Source of the DNA: Clostridia bacterium
GTDB taxonomy: Bacteria > Bacillota > Clostridia > Christensenellales > UBA1242
Direction of reading: 5' to 3'
Assembly (NCBI GenBank): GCA_017503005.1
Contig: JAFVTW010000017.1
Coordinates: forward strand, 42,482-106,481
DNA length: 64,000 nt
The position numbers and the translations under genes were made by a program. Shown piece by piece: positions 36,253 to 45,491 of the stretch. Within the stretch, counting starts at the first letter, position 1. The number at the start of each line of letters is the position of its first letter. The notes below the pieces were generated by a model that was not told where the DNA came from, did not search any database, and was given only the letters and a program-made list of their open reading frames with translations.

Positions 36253-38706
36253 TTGGAAAATAAAAAACAACAAACAAATAAACCCGTTGTGGATTTCACA
36301 AACTTAAAATCTTTGAATCAATTAATTTCTGGAAATGAAATTAATAGTTTTGCTGTGGGATTAAAAAAGGCTAAACAAACTTTAGATGCTTATTGTAAGC
36401 AGCTAAAAGAGGTTTATGCTAAAAAGAAAGAGGAAAAGCCAGTTGCAAAAGCTGTACCTAAGGTTGAAGAAAAAGTTGTAGAAACAACTAAAGTTGTTGA
36501 GACAACACAACAACCTAAGAAAACTTTTGAAAACAAGCAAACCTTTAACAAAAACACAGCAGAAAAGAAACCATTCAATCGTAACAATGATGGTGGTCAA
36601 CCAGATAAGAAGTTTAATCAAAACAACGGTGATAAAAAACAATTCAATAAAGATTTCAACAAACCTCAACAATCAAGAGGACAACAAGCAAATTCTTCTA
36701 CTCCAAAGGCATTAGGTCCTAAGAGTACATTTGTGCCTCGTGGTGAAGTTATTAGTTTTGTACCTAAAGCTGACAACAAGAGAGACAAAGACAAATCTAA
36801 AAAGAACTTTGATACAGAGAAAAAAGGACTTAATATCAAAGCTAAGATTAGAATGGGTGTTGTTGAATTTGATGATGATGACAATGAAGATAGAATTGGC
36901 AGAGTAAGAGTAAAAAACAAAAAACAAGCTAAGACTGTAGCACCAGAAAAGGTTGAGATTACAAATGCTGTAATTACTACTGACAACCTAACTGTTAAAA
37001 TTTTATCAGAAAAAATCGGTAAACCTGTTGCTGAGCTTGTTAAGAAGTTTATGCTTTTGGGTATGATGTTGAATGTTAATAGTTCTATTGACTTTGCTAC
37101 AGCAGAGCTAGTTGCTAGTGAATTTGGTATTACACTTGAAAGAAATGTAGGTAAGACAGCTGAGCAAACATTGCTTGAAAGCTTTGATAATGTAGATGAA
37201 TCTGCTATGACAAGTCGTCCGCCTATTGTAACAGTAATGGGTCATGTAGACCATGGTAAAACATCATTACTAGATGCTATCAAGAAAACAAATGTTATCA
37301 ATTCTGAAGCCGGTGGTATTACACAACATATTGGTGCTTATTCTGTAAATGTAAACGATAGAAAGATTACATTTATCGACACACCTGGTCACGAAGCTTT
37401 TACTGCTATGAGAGCTCGTGGTGCTCAAGTAACTGATATTGCTGTTTTGGTAGTTGCTGCTAACGATGGTATAATGCCTCAAACAGTTGAAGCTATCAAC
37501 CATATCAAAGCTGCAAAAGTTCCTATGATTGTTGCTATCAACAAAATTGATGTTCCAGAAGCAAATATTGATAGAGTTAAACAACAGTTGACAGAACATG
37601 AAGTTGTCCCAGAAGAATGGGGTGGAGATGTAATCTGTGTTCCTATTTCTGCAAAAAGAGGTATGAATATTGACAAATTACTTGAAATGATATTGCTTGT
37701 GGCAGATGTAGAAGATCTAAAAGCTAATTATAATACTCCTGCAGAAGGTACCGTAGTAGAAAGTAAGGTTGATAAAGGTAGAGGTATTGTGGCTACAATT
37801 ATCATCAAGAATGGTACTTTGAAAGTTGGTGATTATGTATTGTGTGGCCTAAGTTGTGGCCGTGTAAGAGCTATGATGGATTATACAGGTAAGAATGTTC
37901 AAAAGGCAGAGCCAAGTATGGCTGTATCTGTAGTAGGTCTAAACCAAGTGCCTGATGCTGGCGAACAAGCTTATGTTGTAGACGAAAAATTAGCAAAAGA
38001 AATTCTTTACGAAAGACAAACAAAACTACAACAAGAAAAAGCAAAACAAAATAATGCTATGTCTTTAGAAGATTTCTTGCAACAATCTGCAGATAGTGAA
38101 ATGAAGGTTTTAAATATTATTGTTAAAGCCGATGTTCAAGGTAGTGTAGAGGCTGTTAAACAAACTCTAGAAAAGGTAAGAAATGACGAAGCGAGAGTAC
38201 ACTGTATTCATAGTGGTGTAGGTAGTATTACAGAAAGTGATGTTGTATTAGCAAAAGCAAGTAATGCTATCATTATAGGTTTCAATATTAAACCAGAAAC
38301 AAAAGCTAAAACATTAGCAGAAAGAAACTCTGTAGAAATTAAATTATATAGAGTTATTTATGAAGCTTTAGATGAAGTTACAAGAATTATTACAGGTATG
38401 CAAGCACCTAAATTCGAAGAGAATGTAATAGGACATGTAGAGATTAGAAGAGTATTTAAAGTAAGTGCTTTGGGTAACATTGCTGGTTGTTATGTTCTAG
38501 ATGGTGTTGTAAATCGTAATGCTACAGTAAGAGTACTTAGAGACAAGGAAGAAATTGGTAAAACCACAATCGAATCATTACAACAAAGCAAAGATGATGC
38601 TAAACAAGTAAAAGAAGGCTTTGAGTGTGGTATTAAACTAAAGGGCTTTAATGATATCAAAGAAGGCGATATAATTGAAGTTTACGAAGAAGTTCAAATT
38701 AATTAG
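36253..38706 (+). CDS. infB: Translation initiation factor IF-2
   Basis: GTPase that brings initiator tRNA to the 30S subunit. The 817 residues start with a ~240-residue low-complexity region rich in Lys, Asn and Gln. The IF2_N helix domain and the G domain follow, with GHVDHGKTS near 331, DTPGHEAFTAMRARGAQ near 377 and NKID near 431. Domains II to IV then run to the end. The start is TTG with GAGGT upstream. The variable N-terminal region is normal for IF-2. It is coupled to rbfA, eight bases downstream. Confidence 0.97.
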   Translation: MENKKQQTNKPVVDFTNLKSLNQLISGNEINSFAVGLKKAKQTLDAYCKQLKEVYAKKKEEKPVAKAVPKVEEKVVETTKVVETTQQPKKTFENKQTFNKNTAEKKPFNRNNDGGQPDKKFNQNNGDKKQFNKDFNKPQQSRGQQANSSTPKALGPKSTFVPRGEVISFVPKADNKRDKDKSKKNFDTEKKGLNIKAKIRMGVVEFDDDDNEDRIGRVRVKNKKQAKTVAPEKVEITNAVITTDNLTVKILSEKIGKPVAELVKKFMLLGMMLNVNSSIDFATAELVASEFGITLERNVGKTAEQTLLESFDNVDESAMTSRPPIVTVMGHVDHGKTSLLDAIKKTNVINSEAGGITQHIGAYSVNVNDRKITFIDTPGHEAFTAMRARGAQVTDIAVLVVAANDGIMPQTVEAINHIKAAKVPMIVAINKIDVPEANIDRVKQQLTEHEVVPEEWGGDVICVPISAKRGMNIDKLLEMILLVADVEDLKANYNTPAEGTVVESKVDKGRGIVATIIIKNGTLKVGDYVLCGLSCGRVRAMMDYTGKNVQKAEPSMAVSVVGLNQVPDAGEQAYVVDEKLAKEILYERQTKLQQEKAKQNNAMSLEDFLQQSADSEMKVLNIIVKADVQGSVEAVKQTLEKVRNDEARVHCIHSGVGSITESDVVLAKASNAIIIGFNIKPETKAKTLAERNSVEIKLYRVIYEALDEVTRIITGMQAPKFEENVIGHVEIRRVFKVSALGNIAGCYVLDGVVNRNATVRVLRDKEEIGKTTIESLQQSKDDAKQVKEGFECGIKLKGFNDIKEGDIIEVYEEVQIN

Positions 38707-38714
38707 GAGTAATT

Positions 38715-39080
38715 ATGAGAATTTTAAAAATAAATTCTGAAATAGAAAAAGCTATCAGTGAAATACTAACATATGAGCTAAAGAATCCTGCTATTACAGG
38801 AATTATTTCAGTTACAAAAGTAGATACAACAAACGACTTAGAATACTGTAAAGTATATGTTAGTATTTTTACACCTGGTGGTGACAAAGAAGAAGTGTTT
38901 AACCAAATTAAACATTCTGCTGGTTTTATTCGTCGTGAGTTGTGTAAAAAGGTACAACTTAGAAAAGTTCCATTTTTAACATTTTATCTAGATGATAGCT
39001 ATACTTATGGCGAAAAAATCGAAGATAAAATTGAAGAGATTCAAAAATCAAGAAAGGAAAACGAAAATGGAAATCAATAA
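38715..39080 (+). CDS. rbfA: Ribosome-binding factor A
   Basis: Cold-shock 30S maturation factor of 121 residues with a KH-like fold. The core VTKVDTTNDLEYCKVYVSIF sits near residues 36-55 and the helix FIRRELCKKVQLRKVPFL near 76-93. AGGAGT is the RBS. It follows infB as in nearly all Firmicutes, and its 3' end overlaps the next gene by 14 bases. Confidence 0.95.
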   Translation: MRILKINSEIEKAISEILTYELKNPAITGIISVTKVDTTNDLEYCKVYVSIFTPGGDKEEVFNQIKHSAGFIRRELCKKVQLRKVPFLTFYLDDSYTYGEKIEDKIEEIQKSRKENENGNQ

Positions 39081-40032
39081 AGATATTGTTAAGCAGTTAC
39101 AAGAAAGTAACAAGGTTGCAATATTTGTTCACATTAATCCAGATGGTGACTGTGTTGGATCTGCTAGTGCATTAAAACAAATGCTTGTATCAATGGGTAA
39201 AACTGTAGATATTTATTCTGACACACAACCTAGCGAAAATTATAGATTTATAAAACATGTAGATGAGATTAAGAGCGATGCTTATGAAGGTGGTTATGAT
39301 TTACATGTAGCTGTAGATTGTGCTGATTTAAAGAGAACAGGTAAATATTCTGGTGTATTTAATAAGGTAGACAAAACAATCTGCTTAGACCACCACAAAA
39401 CAAATGATGGATTTGCAAAACTAACTCATATAGAAATTGTTTCTAGTGCAGCTTTGCTTATTTATCAATATATCAAGGCTATGTCAGAACTAAATGCTGA
39501 TATAGCAGCAGCATTGTATGCAGGTTTATCTTCTGATACGGGTTGTTTTTTACATTCAAATACAACAAGTTTGGAACATAAAGTTGCTGCAGAACTAATT
39601 GATTACGGATTTGACTTAGACTATGCAAATAGAATGCTATTTAAATATACTACAATGGCTAAGTTTGAGCTTACAAAAAGAGCACTTAGTAGTACAGAAT
39701 TCTTTGCAAATGGTAAAGTTGGTATCTTTAAATTAACTAGAAAAGATTTAGAAGAGACTAATGCGAATATAAGCGACACTACAGGCCTTGTAAATGAGAT
39801 TACTAATGTGAATTGTTGTGAAGTTGGTATTATTATTTACGAACAAGAAAGAGGTTTGTTTAGATGTAGTTTAAGAAGTAAAAGTTGTGTGGATGTGTCT
39901 GCAATTGCCGATCAGTTTGGTGGTGGTGGACACGAAAGAGCTGCAGGTTGCAACATATTTGGTTGTTTAAAAACTGCTAAAAACAAAATTGTTTCAGCTT
40001 GTATTAAGGAAGTACATAAAGCAGGTTTATAA
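39067..40032 (+). CDS. nrnA: DHH-family oligoribonuclease/pAp phosphatase NrnA
   Basis: Degrades nanoRNAs and pAp. The 321 residues have the DHH domain with FVHINPDGDCVGSASAL (D/H metal ligands), VAVDCAD and the DHH triad in CLDHHKTND. A DHHA1 domain follows, with FGGGGHERAAGC near the C-terminus. The ATG at 39067 has AAAGGAAAA upstream and gives a family-like N-terminus; an earlier in-frame start lies deep inside rbfA. rbfA-nrnA-truB is the usual order. Confidence 0.94.
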   Translation: MEINKDIVKQLQESNKVAIFVHINPDGDCVGSASALKQMLVSMGKTVDIYSDTQPSENYRFIKHVDEIKSDAYEGGYDLHVAVDCADLKRTGKYSGVFNKVDKTICLDHHKTNDGFAKLTHIEIVSSAALLIYQYIKAMSELNADIAAALYAGLSSDTGCFLHSNTTSLEHKVAAELIDYGFDLDYANRMLFKYTTMAKFELTKRALSSTEFFANGKVGIFKLTRKDLEETNANISDTTGLVNEITNVNCCEVGIIIYEQERGLFRCSLRSKSCVDVSAIADQFGGGGHERAAGCNIFGCLKTAKNKIVSACIKEVHKAGL

Positions 40033-40033
40033 T

Positions 40034-40897
40034 ATGATAGGTTTTTTTAATGTATATAAACCTACAGGTATGTCTAGTGCGGCTGTTGTAGGTAAATTAA
40101 AAAGAAAGTTAGGGGTCAAGAAAATAGGGCATATGGGCACTCTTGACCCTTTAGCTTGTGGAATTTTGCCTATAGCAGTAGGTAAAGCTACTAGAATGTT
40201 TGATTATTTCTTAAATAAAGATAAAACATACATAGTTGAGGCAGAGTTTGGCTACCTTACACCTAGTCTAGATTTGGGCACAGAGATTTCAGAAACTACA
40301 ACAGTTATACCAAATTTGGATGATATAAGGGGTGGTTGTCTTAGTTTTATAGGAAAAATTGAGCAATATCCACCGATTTATAGTGCTAAAAGTGTAAATG
40401 GTGTAAGAGCTTATGATTTAGCTCGAAAAGGCGAAAGTGTAGATTTAAGACCTGCCGAAGTCAATATTTTAAGATTTGAATGTCTAAGACAAATTTCTAA
40501 TACTAAATTTGAGTTTTTGATTAATTGTTCTAGTGGAACATATGTAAGAAGTTTGATTTATGATTTATCAAAAAAATTGAATTCACTTGCTACTGTTACT
40601 AAGCTAGAAAGAGTAAATTCTGGATATTTCGACAAAGAAGATTCTATAGGATTAGATGAGTTGCTGGATTGCGAAAATCCTAATTTGCATTTAATAGATA
40701 TTACAAATGTGTTTAGAAATTATGATATTATAAATATAAGTGATGATGATTTTTACAAAATAAGAAATGGTATTGCTATAAATACTAATTTGGAAAACAA
40801 AGACAATGTTTTTGTAAAATACAATAGCGAATTGATTGGTGTTGGAATAATTAACAACAATCAATTAAGATTAAAAACATTTTTACTACAAGATTAA
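40034..40897 (+). CDS. truB: tRNA pseudouridine(55) synthase TruB
   Basis: Makes pseudouridine 55 in the T-loop. The catalytic aspartate is D38 in KIGHMGTLDPLACGILP. The YPPIYSAKSVNGVRAYDLAR and GTYVRSLIYDL motifs follow. The 287 residues are normal for the family. It starts one base after nrnA ends and shows no clear RBS, so re-initiation from nrnA is likely. ribF and rpsO, which commonly follow, are not here; nfo is next instead. Confidence 0.95.
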   Translation: MIGFFNVYKPTGMSSAAVVGKLKRKLGVKKIGHMGTLDPLACGILPIAVGKATRMFDYFLNKDKTYIVEAEFGYLTPSLDLGTEISETTTVIPNLDDIRGGCLSFIGKIEQYPPIYSAKSVNGVRAYDLARKGESVDLRPAEVNILRFECLRQISNTKFEFLINCSSGTYVRSLIYDLSKKLNSLATVTKLERVNSGYFDKEDSIGLDELLDCENPNLHLIDITNVFRNYDIINISDDDFYKIRNGIAINTNLENKDNVFVKYNSELIGVGIINNNQLRLKTFLLQD

Positions 40898-40907
40898 AGG
40901 AATATAT

Positions 40908-41753
40908 ATGATAAAATTTGGACCTGCGGGAAACTGCAAAACATTTTATGAGGCTGGCAACAAAAAGTCTATTCAAGCACCTCAATGGTTGAAAAGTATA
41001 GGATTGTCTGCATATGAATATAGTTTTGGTAGAGGTATCACATTAAATGATGAAACTGCTATCGAAATTGGTGAAGAAGCAAAGAAGTATCAAATTGAAG
41101 TAAGTATTCATGCACCATATTATATTAACTTTGCAAATCCTGACGATGAAATGGTAGAGAAAAGTTATATGTATGTATTAAATTCTTTACATAAATTGAA
41201 GTTAATGGGTGGTAAAAGACTTGTTGTTCATCCAGCATCTTGTGGTAAATTGCCTCGTGAAGAAGCCGTAGAACTGACAAGAAAGAGACTTCATATATTA
41301 AAAGAGAAATTAGAAGAAGCTGGTTATAGTGATTATCTTATTTGTTTAGAAACTATGGGTAAACCGGCTCAAATAGGCACATACAAAGAGATTATAGATA
41401 TGTGTACAATTAGTCCTAATTATATACCAACACTTGATTTTGGGCACATAAATGCCTTAACACATGGTGGGTTAAAAACAAAGGAAGATTATAGAGAAGT
41501 TATTGAGTATTTATTCAAAGTTTTAGGTGAAGAAAAAGCTAAAAAAGTACATATACATTTTAGTAAAATTGAGTATGGAGATAAAGGAGAGATAAGACAT
41601 CTTACTTTAGAAGATCAAAAATATGGTCCAAATTTTGAGCCATTAGCAGAACTTATAAAAGAATATGGTATGGAACCTTATATAATTTCAGAATCAAGTG
41701 AAATTATGGCTCATGATGCTTTAATCCTAAAGAATATATACGAAAAAGTATAA
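40908..41753 (+). CDS. nfo: Deoxyribonuclease IV (AP endonuclease IV)
   Basis: Zinc-dependent endonuclease acting at abasic sites. The 281-residue TIM barrel carries the family's metal ligands in VSIHAPYYINFA, RLVVHPASCGK, CLETMGK, PTLDFGHINA and VHIHFSK. AAAGGAAT is the RBS. It starts ten bases after truB and is probably read from the same transcript, an unusual neighbour for that operon. A terminator follows. Confidence 0.92.
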   Translation: MIKFGPAGNCKTFYEAGNKKSIQAPQWLKSIGLSAYEYSFGRGITLNDETAIEIGEEAKKYQIEVSIHAPYYINFANPDDEMVEKSYMYVLNSLHKLKLMGGKRLVVHPASCGKLPREEAVELTRKRLHILKEKLEEAGYSDYLICLETMGKPAQIGTYKEIIDMCTISPNYIPTLDFGHINALTHGGLKTKEDYREVIEYLFKVLGEEKAKKVHIHFSKIEYGDKGEIRHLTLEDQKYGPNFEPLAELIKEYGMEPYIISESSEIMAHDALILKNIYEKV

Positions 41754-41791
41754 TTGTCTAGATTATTGTAGAAAATTTAATTATTTTATTT

Positions 41792-41829
41792 AAAATTGTT
41801 AAACAAAACTGTGTTTGACAATTTTTTTT
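41792..41829 (+). terminator. Terminator after nfo
   Basis: A 13-bp stem, AAATTGTTAAACA with TGTTTGACAATTT (one G-U pair), followed by eight Ts. It isolates the nusA-nfo transcript from spoIIIA. Confidence 0.9.
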
Positions 41830-41896
41830 GTTTTCAAACTTCTTTAAATCTCTTAATTTTAATATATATTTACAAATAATGATGTGGGGTAAGATT

Positions 41897-42790
41897 ATGC
41901 AAAATATTTTGCCAGACTATGTTTACAATTCACTCAATAATATAAATCTTGAATTGTTAAACGAGGTTCGACTGCGAAAAGGGAAAGTTGTAGTTGTTTG
42001 TGTAAATGGTAGGAATTATTATTTGGGAGCACATGGAATTACTAACGACATTTCAAAAGGTATAATTTGTGATATAAGCCTGATCAAATATGTTGTATCT
42101 AAGATTAGTAATGATTCTTTCTATACTATAAACGAGCAGATTATTAAAGGTTATATTACATACAAAAATGGGATAAGAGTAGGTGTTTGTGGTGAATTTG
42201 TGTATGAGAATGGACTTATTCGTACAATAAAAAACATTAATTCATTAAATATTAGAATTCCACATCAAATAAAAAATTGTAGTTTAAATTATTTTAATTA
42301 TATTGTGGATAGTAATCGTTTGTATTCAACTTTGATTATATCAAGTCCAGGGGCAGGCAAAACAACTTTTGTTAGAGATATTGTGTATCAGCTATCCAAA
42401 AGAACGAATTATAACATATTTGTTTTAGATGAACGAGGAGAAATAACTGGAAACAATTCATTAGAATTAGGTGGGGCAGATGTAATGCTGAATTGTTCAA
42501 AACTGTATGGTTTTGAGTGTTCAATAAGGAATATGAATCCCGATGTGATTGTGACTGATGAAATTAATTTTGATACTGACATTGAGGCAATCAAACAAGC
42601 ACTTACATGCGGGGTGAAAATTATAGCAACTATACATGCACAAAATATTGATGAGTTAAAACAAAAGAAAATGTTTTTTGACCTTATAAAATCGAAAATG
42701 TTTGAAAGGTATATAGTTTTAAATTCGGCATTGGGGTTGGGCACTGTGGAGAGTATATATAATGAAAATTTGGATTGTATATATTATTGA
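41897..42790 (+). CDS. spoIIIAA: Stage III sporulation protein AA (ATPase)
   Basis: Secretion-type ATPase of the mother-cell-to-forespore feeding-tube complex. The 297 residues carry Walker A SSPGAGKTTFVRD near 150 and the VFDER-like VLDERGEI that follows, plus DVIVTDEI (Walker B) and TIHAQNID. The ATG at 41897 has GGGGT upstream; in-frame ATGs at 41879 and 41882 are also possible. First gene of a complete eight-gene spoIIIA operon. I could not find a convincing SigE promoter, but the operon is SigE-dependent in Bacillus. Confidence 0.93.
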   Translation: MQNILPDYVYNSLNNINLELLNEVRLRKGKVVVVCVNGRNYYLGAHGITNDISKGIICDISLIKYVVSKISNDSFYTINEQIIKGYITYKNGIRVGVCGEFVYENGLIRTIKNINSLNIRIPHQIKNCSLNYFNYIVDSNRLYSTLIISSPGAGKTTFVRDIVYQLSKRTNYNIFVLDERGEITGNNSLELGGADVMLNCSKLYGFECSIRNMNPDVIVTDEINFDTDIEAIKQALTCGVKIIATIHAQNIDELKQKKMFFDLIKSKMFERYIVLNSALGLGTVESIYNENLDCIYY

Positions 42791-43254
42791 TTAGATTTTT
42801 TATTTTAATTCTTATTTGTGTATGTGTATTTTGTTTTGGACTGTATATTTCTAATTATCACAAAAGAAGATATAAAATTTTTTTAGATATGATAAAGTTT
42901 TGTGAATTGTACGAAATAGAAGTTCGGTTTTCTAAATGTAACTTAAAAGAAATTGTAACTAAAAATAGAGAATTGTTTAGTGTTGAGTTTTACAATATGA
43001 TTTACTCATATTTTTTTAATAATAAAATACTTTATTCTGATTGTTTGAAAGATGAAGAAATTAAACTTTTTGGAAGTGTATTTTCAAGTTTAGGACAGCT
43101 AGATGTTTGCGGTGAAGTAGAGAACATAAATAATCACAAATTGAAGATATTGCAATACAAAAATGATATTAAAGTTTCTTGTGACAAGGTGTCACTATTA
43201 AGCTTAAAGTTGGGGCTATTTGGTGCAATGCTAGTGTTTATAATATTTATATAG
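42787..43254 (+). CDS. spoIIIAB: Stage III sporulation protein AB
   Basis: About 155 residues: an N-terminal membrane helix (residues 2-20), a soluble helical middle and a C-terminal hydrophobic helix (LLSLKLGLFGAMLVFIIFI), the SpoIIIAB layout. The start is a TTG overlapping the spoIIIAA stop as TTGA; an in-frame TTG at 42775 would add four residues. No ATG is available near the beginning. Assignment rests on the topology, position and the LGLFGAM end that family members share. Required for the SpoIIIA-SpoIIQ channel. Confidence 0.85.
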   Translation: MIRFFILILICVCVFCFGLYISNYHKRRYKIFLDMIKFCELYEIEVRFSKCNLKEIVTKNRELFSVEFYNMIYSYFFNNKILYSDCLKDEEIKLFGSVFSSLGQLDVCGEVENINNHKLKILQYKNDIKVSCDKVSLLSLKLGLFGAMLVFIIFI

Positions 43255-43261
43255 GAAAGTT

Positions 43262-43459
43262 ATGGGAGTAGATATAATATTTAAAATTGCTGCTATAGGT
43301 ATATTAATTTCAGTAACAAATCAAATATTAAAACATTCTGGTAAAGATGAATTAGCAACTCTAACTACACTTGCTGGAGTAGTTATTGTTTTATTTATGA
43401 TTGTTGATATGGTTAGTAAATTATTTATCACTATAAAAGACTTATTTTCTTTGTATTAG
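43262..43459 (+). CDS. spoIIIAC: Stage III sporulation protein AC
   Basis: 65-residue protein with two hydrophobic helices around ILKHSGKDELATLTTLAGVV, the most conserved block of SpoIIIAC. TAGGAAAG is the RBS. It sits between AB and AD as expected and is part of the membrane base of the channel. Confidence 0.92.
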   Translation: MGVDIIFKIAAIGILISVTNQILKHSGKDELATLTTLAGVVIVLFMIVDMVSKLFITIKDLFSLY

Positions 43460-43465
43460 GTATAT

Positions 43466-43852
43466 ATGGAAGTATTTAAATTGATAGGTATAGGTATACT
43501 TGTTTGCATAACTGTTGTTGTGGTAAAACAAGTAAAACCTGAATTTGCTATTTTAATAACAATATCGTCATCTATTATAATGTTCTTTATGATTATAGGT
43601 TATGTTGACAACATTATGGTAGTATTTGACAAAATAATATCAAATACAAACATAAATATGGATTTGTTTAAAGTTGTATTAAAAATTGTTGGTGTTGGAT
43701 ATTTGATAGAATTTGCTGCAAATTTGTGTATTGATTCTGGAAGTCCTGCTATTGCAGATAAAATAATTTTGGGTGGTAAGCTTGTTATTTTATCTTTATG
43801 TATGCCTATTATTAACAGTTTGTTAGATGTTATTTTAGGATTGTTAGTATGA
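43466..43852 (+). CDS. spoIIIAD: Stage III sporulation protein AD
   Basis: 128 residues with about four hydrophobic helices. It shares its N-terminal half pattern with SpoIIIAC (VVVKQVKPEFAILITIS), and GVGYLIEFAANLCIDSGSPAIADKI is its hallmark segment (start near residue 73). The stop overlaps the spoIIIAE start (ATGA). Membrane component of the SpoIIIA complex. Confidence 0.92.
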   Translation: MEVFKLIGIGILVCITVVVVKQVKPEFAILITISSSIIMFFMIIGYVDNIMVVFDKIISNTNINMDLFKVVLKIVGVGYLIEFAANLCIDSGSPAIADKIILGGKLVILSLCMPIINSLLDVILGLLV

Positions 43853-45027
43853 AAAAAATAGTAATTTTTTTGATTGTATGTGTTGTTGGTTTTTTTAATG
43901 TTGATCCATATATTGTTCATGCTAAGAGTGAGAATTCAAAATTAGAATTGGAGTTAAATTCACAAATTATTAAAGATTTGTCGAATCTGGATTTTGACAG
44001 TCTTGATGATTGTTTAAACAATGTTTTAAATGATTTTGGTCTTAGTTATAACTCTTCGATTAAAGATGTTGTTTTGTCTATAACTAGTGGTAAATATTTT
44101 GATAACTATGACTCTTTGTTTGATGGGGTGTTGGCTTTTATTTTTAAGAATATAAAATCAGTGATTCCTCTTATTATGATGATTATTGCTGTTTCTATTT
44201 TGAGTTCTATTTTAAATTCTATAAAATCATCGTCACATTCATCAATTTCTAATCTTATACATCTAGTTTGTTTTATTGTTGTTGTTTTGTTACTAACTAC
44301 TAGTATTGCGAATGTTGTCAAGATTACAAAAAACACTCTTAGTAATTTGACCGGTCAAATGCAAACTATTTTTCCTATAATGCTGACTTTGCTTACAGCT
44401 TCTGGTGGATTAACTAGTGTGACAATATATAAGCCGATTGTATCAATATTGTGTAGTGCTAGTTCGGTTGTGTTTTCAAATTATTTATTTCCACTATTCG
44501 TATTGTCATTTATTTTTTTAATATTAGGAAACTTAAGTAAAAATATAAAATTAAATAAATTTAATGATTTAATAAATTCAATATTTAAATGGTCGTTAGG
44601 TTTTGTTTGTACATTTTTTACTATATTTATGTCTATTCAAGGCATAAGTGCTAGTAAATTTGATAGTTTAAGTATTAGGTCAACGAAGTTTGCTGTAAAG
44701 AGCTATATACCGTTAGTGGGTAGTTTTATTTCGGACGGGTTTGATTTGATTCTTTTTTCTAGCATTTTGATAAAAAATGCTGTTGGTGTGGTTGGTGTGA
44801 TTTTGATTGCTTTTACTATTTTGGCTCCCATTATTCAAATATTAGCATTAAAGTTTGGTTTGCAATTGGTATCTGCTATTTTGCAACCAGTGGGTAATTC
44901 ACAAATAGGTGATTTTTGTTCTGGTTGTTCTAAAGTCTTAGTTTATCCTATTGTTTTGATTTTAGTTTTATCATTTATGTTCTTTTTGAGTATGGGACTT
45001 GTAATGGTTACAGCTAATTTGGTTTAG
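43849..45027 (+). CDS. spoIIIAE: Stage III sporulation protein AE
   Basis: 392 residues with an N-terminal signal peptide (about 1-25), a polar ~70-residue ectodomain and about seven to eight membrane spans. GQMQTIFPIMLTLLTASGG and STKFAVKSYIPLVGSFISDG are highly conserved SpoIIIAE blocks. It is a polytopic channel component. Translation is coupled to spoIIIAD. Confidence 0.94.
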   Translation: MKKIVIFLIVCVVGFFNVDPYIVHAKSENSKLELELNSQIIKDLSNLDFDSLDDCLNNVLNDFGLSYNSSIKDVVLSITSGKYFDNYDSLFDGVLAFIFKNIKSVIPLIMMIIAVSILSSILNSIKSSSHSSISNLIHLVCFIVVVLLLTTSIANVVKITKNTLSNLTGQMQTIFPIMLTLLTASGGLTSVTIYKPIVSILCSASSVVFSNYLFPLFVLSFIFLILGNLSKNIKLNKFNDLINSIFKWSLGFVCTFFTIFMSIQGISASKFDSLSIRSTKFAVKSYIPLVGSFISDGFDLILFSSILIKNAVGVVGVILIAFTILAPIIQILALKFGLQLVSAILQPVGNSQIGDFCSGCSKVLVYPIVLILVLSFMFFLSMGLVMVTANLV

Positions 45028-45029
45028 AT

Positions 45030-45491
45030 ATGAAAGAATGGATTTTGAGTATTGTTGGGATTGTTTTTATTTGTGTTGTAGTAGAAATAATAATCCCTGA
45101 TGGTAAAATGTGCGGTTTTATAAAGCACTCATTAAGTTTGTTTATTTTGTTTGTAATGTTTCAACCGATATCAAACTTTTTTAATAATGTTAAGATTGAC
45201 TCTAACGATGTGAACTTAGATTCTAATTTCTTATATAATTCTAATCAGGAAAAAATAAATTTGCTTGAAAAAGATATTGTTTTGGAGTTGGAGAAACAAT
45301 CTATAAATGGAGCTTGTGTGATAATAAATGCGAATATTTTTGCAGAAAGTTTTGTCGTTGATTCGGTGTATGTTGATGCAACAAGTGTTGATTGTGGTGA
45401 GAACAAATTTGATTTGAAGAACAGAATAATTGACACTGTTTTGAAATTTTTGGATATAGAAAAGGGTAGTGTGGTTGTGTATGGGGTCTGA
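45030..45491 (+). CDS. spoIIIAF: Stage III sporulation protein AF
   Basis: 153 residues: two N-terminal membrane helices (about 1-50), then a soluble domain with a ring-building-motif-like beta/alpha pattern. IVEIIIPDGKMCGFIKHSLSL-type sequence around residues 20-40 is characteristic of AF. No strong RBS precedes its ATG, so coupling to spoIIIAE two bases upstream is likely. Its end overlaps spoIIIAG by 11 bases. Confidence 0.87.
   Translation: MKEWILSIVGIVFICVVVEIIIPDGKMCGFIKHSLSLFILFVMFQPISNFFNNVKIDSNDVNLDSNFLYNSNQEKINLLEKDIVLELEKQSINGACVIINANIFAESFVVDSVYVDATSVDCGENKFDLKNRIIDTVLKFLDIEKGSVVVYGV

Noticed and set aside
41861-41880. SigE promoter before spoIIIAA
   Set aside because: TTTACAAA resembles the -10 only loosely and no ATATT-type -35 sits at the right distance.
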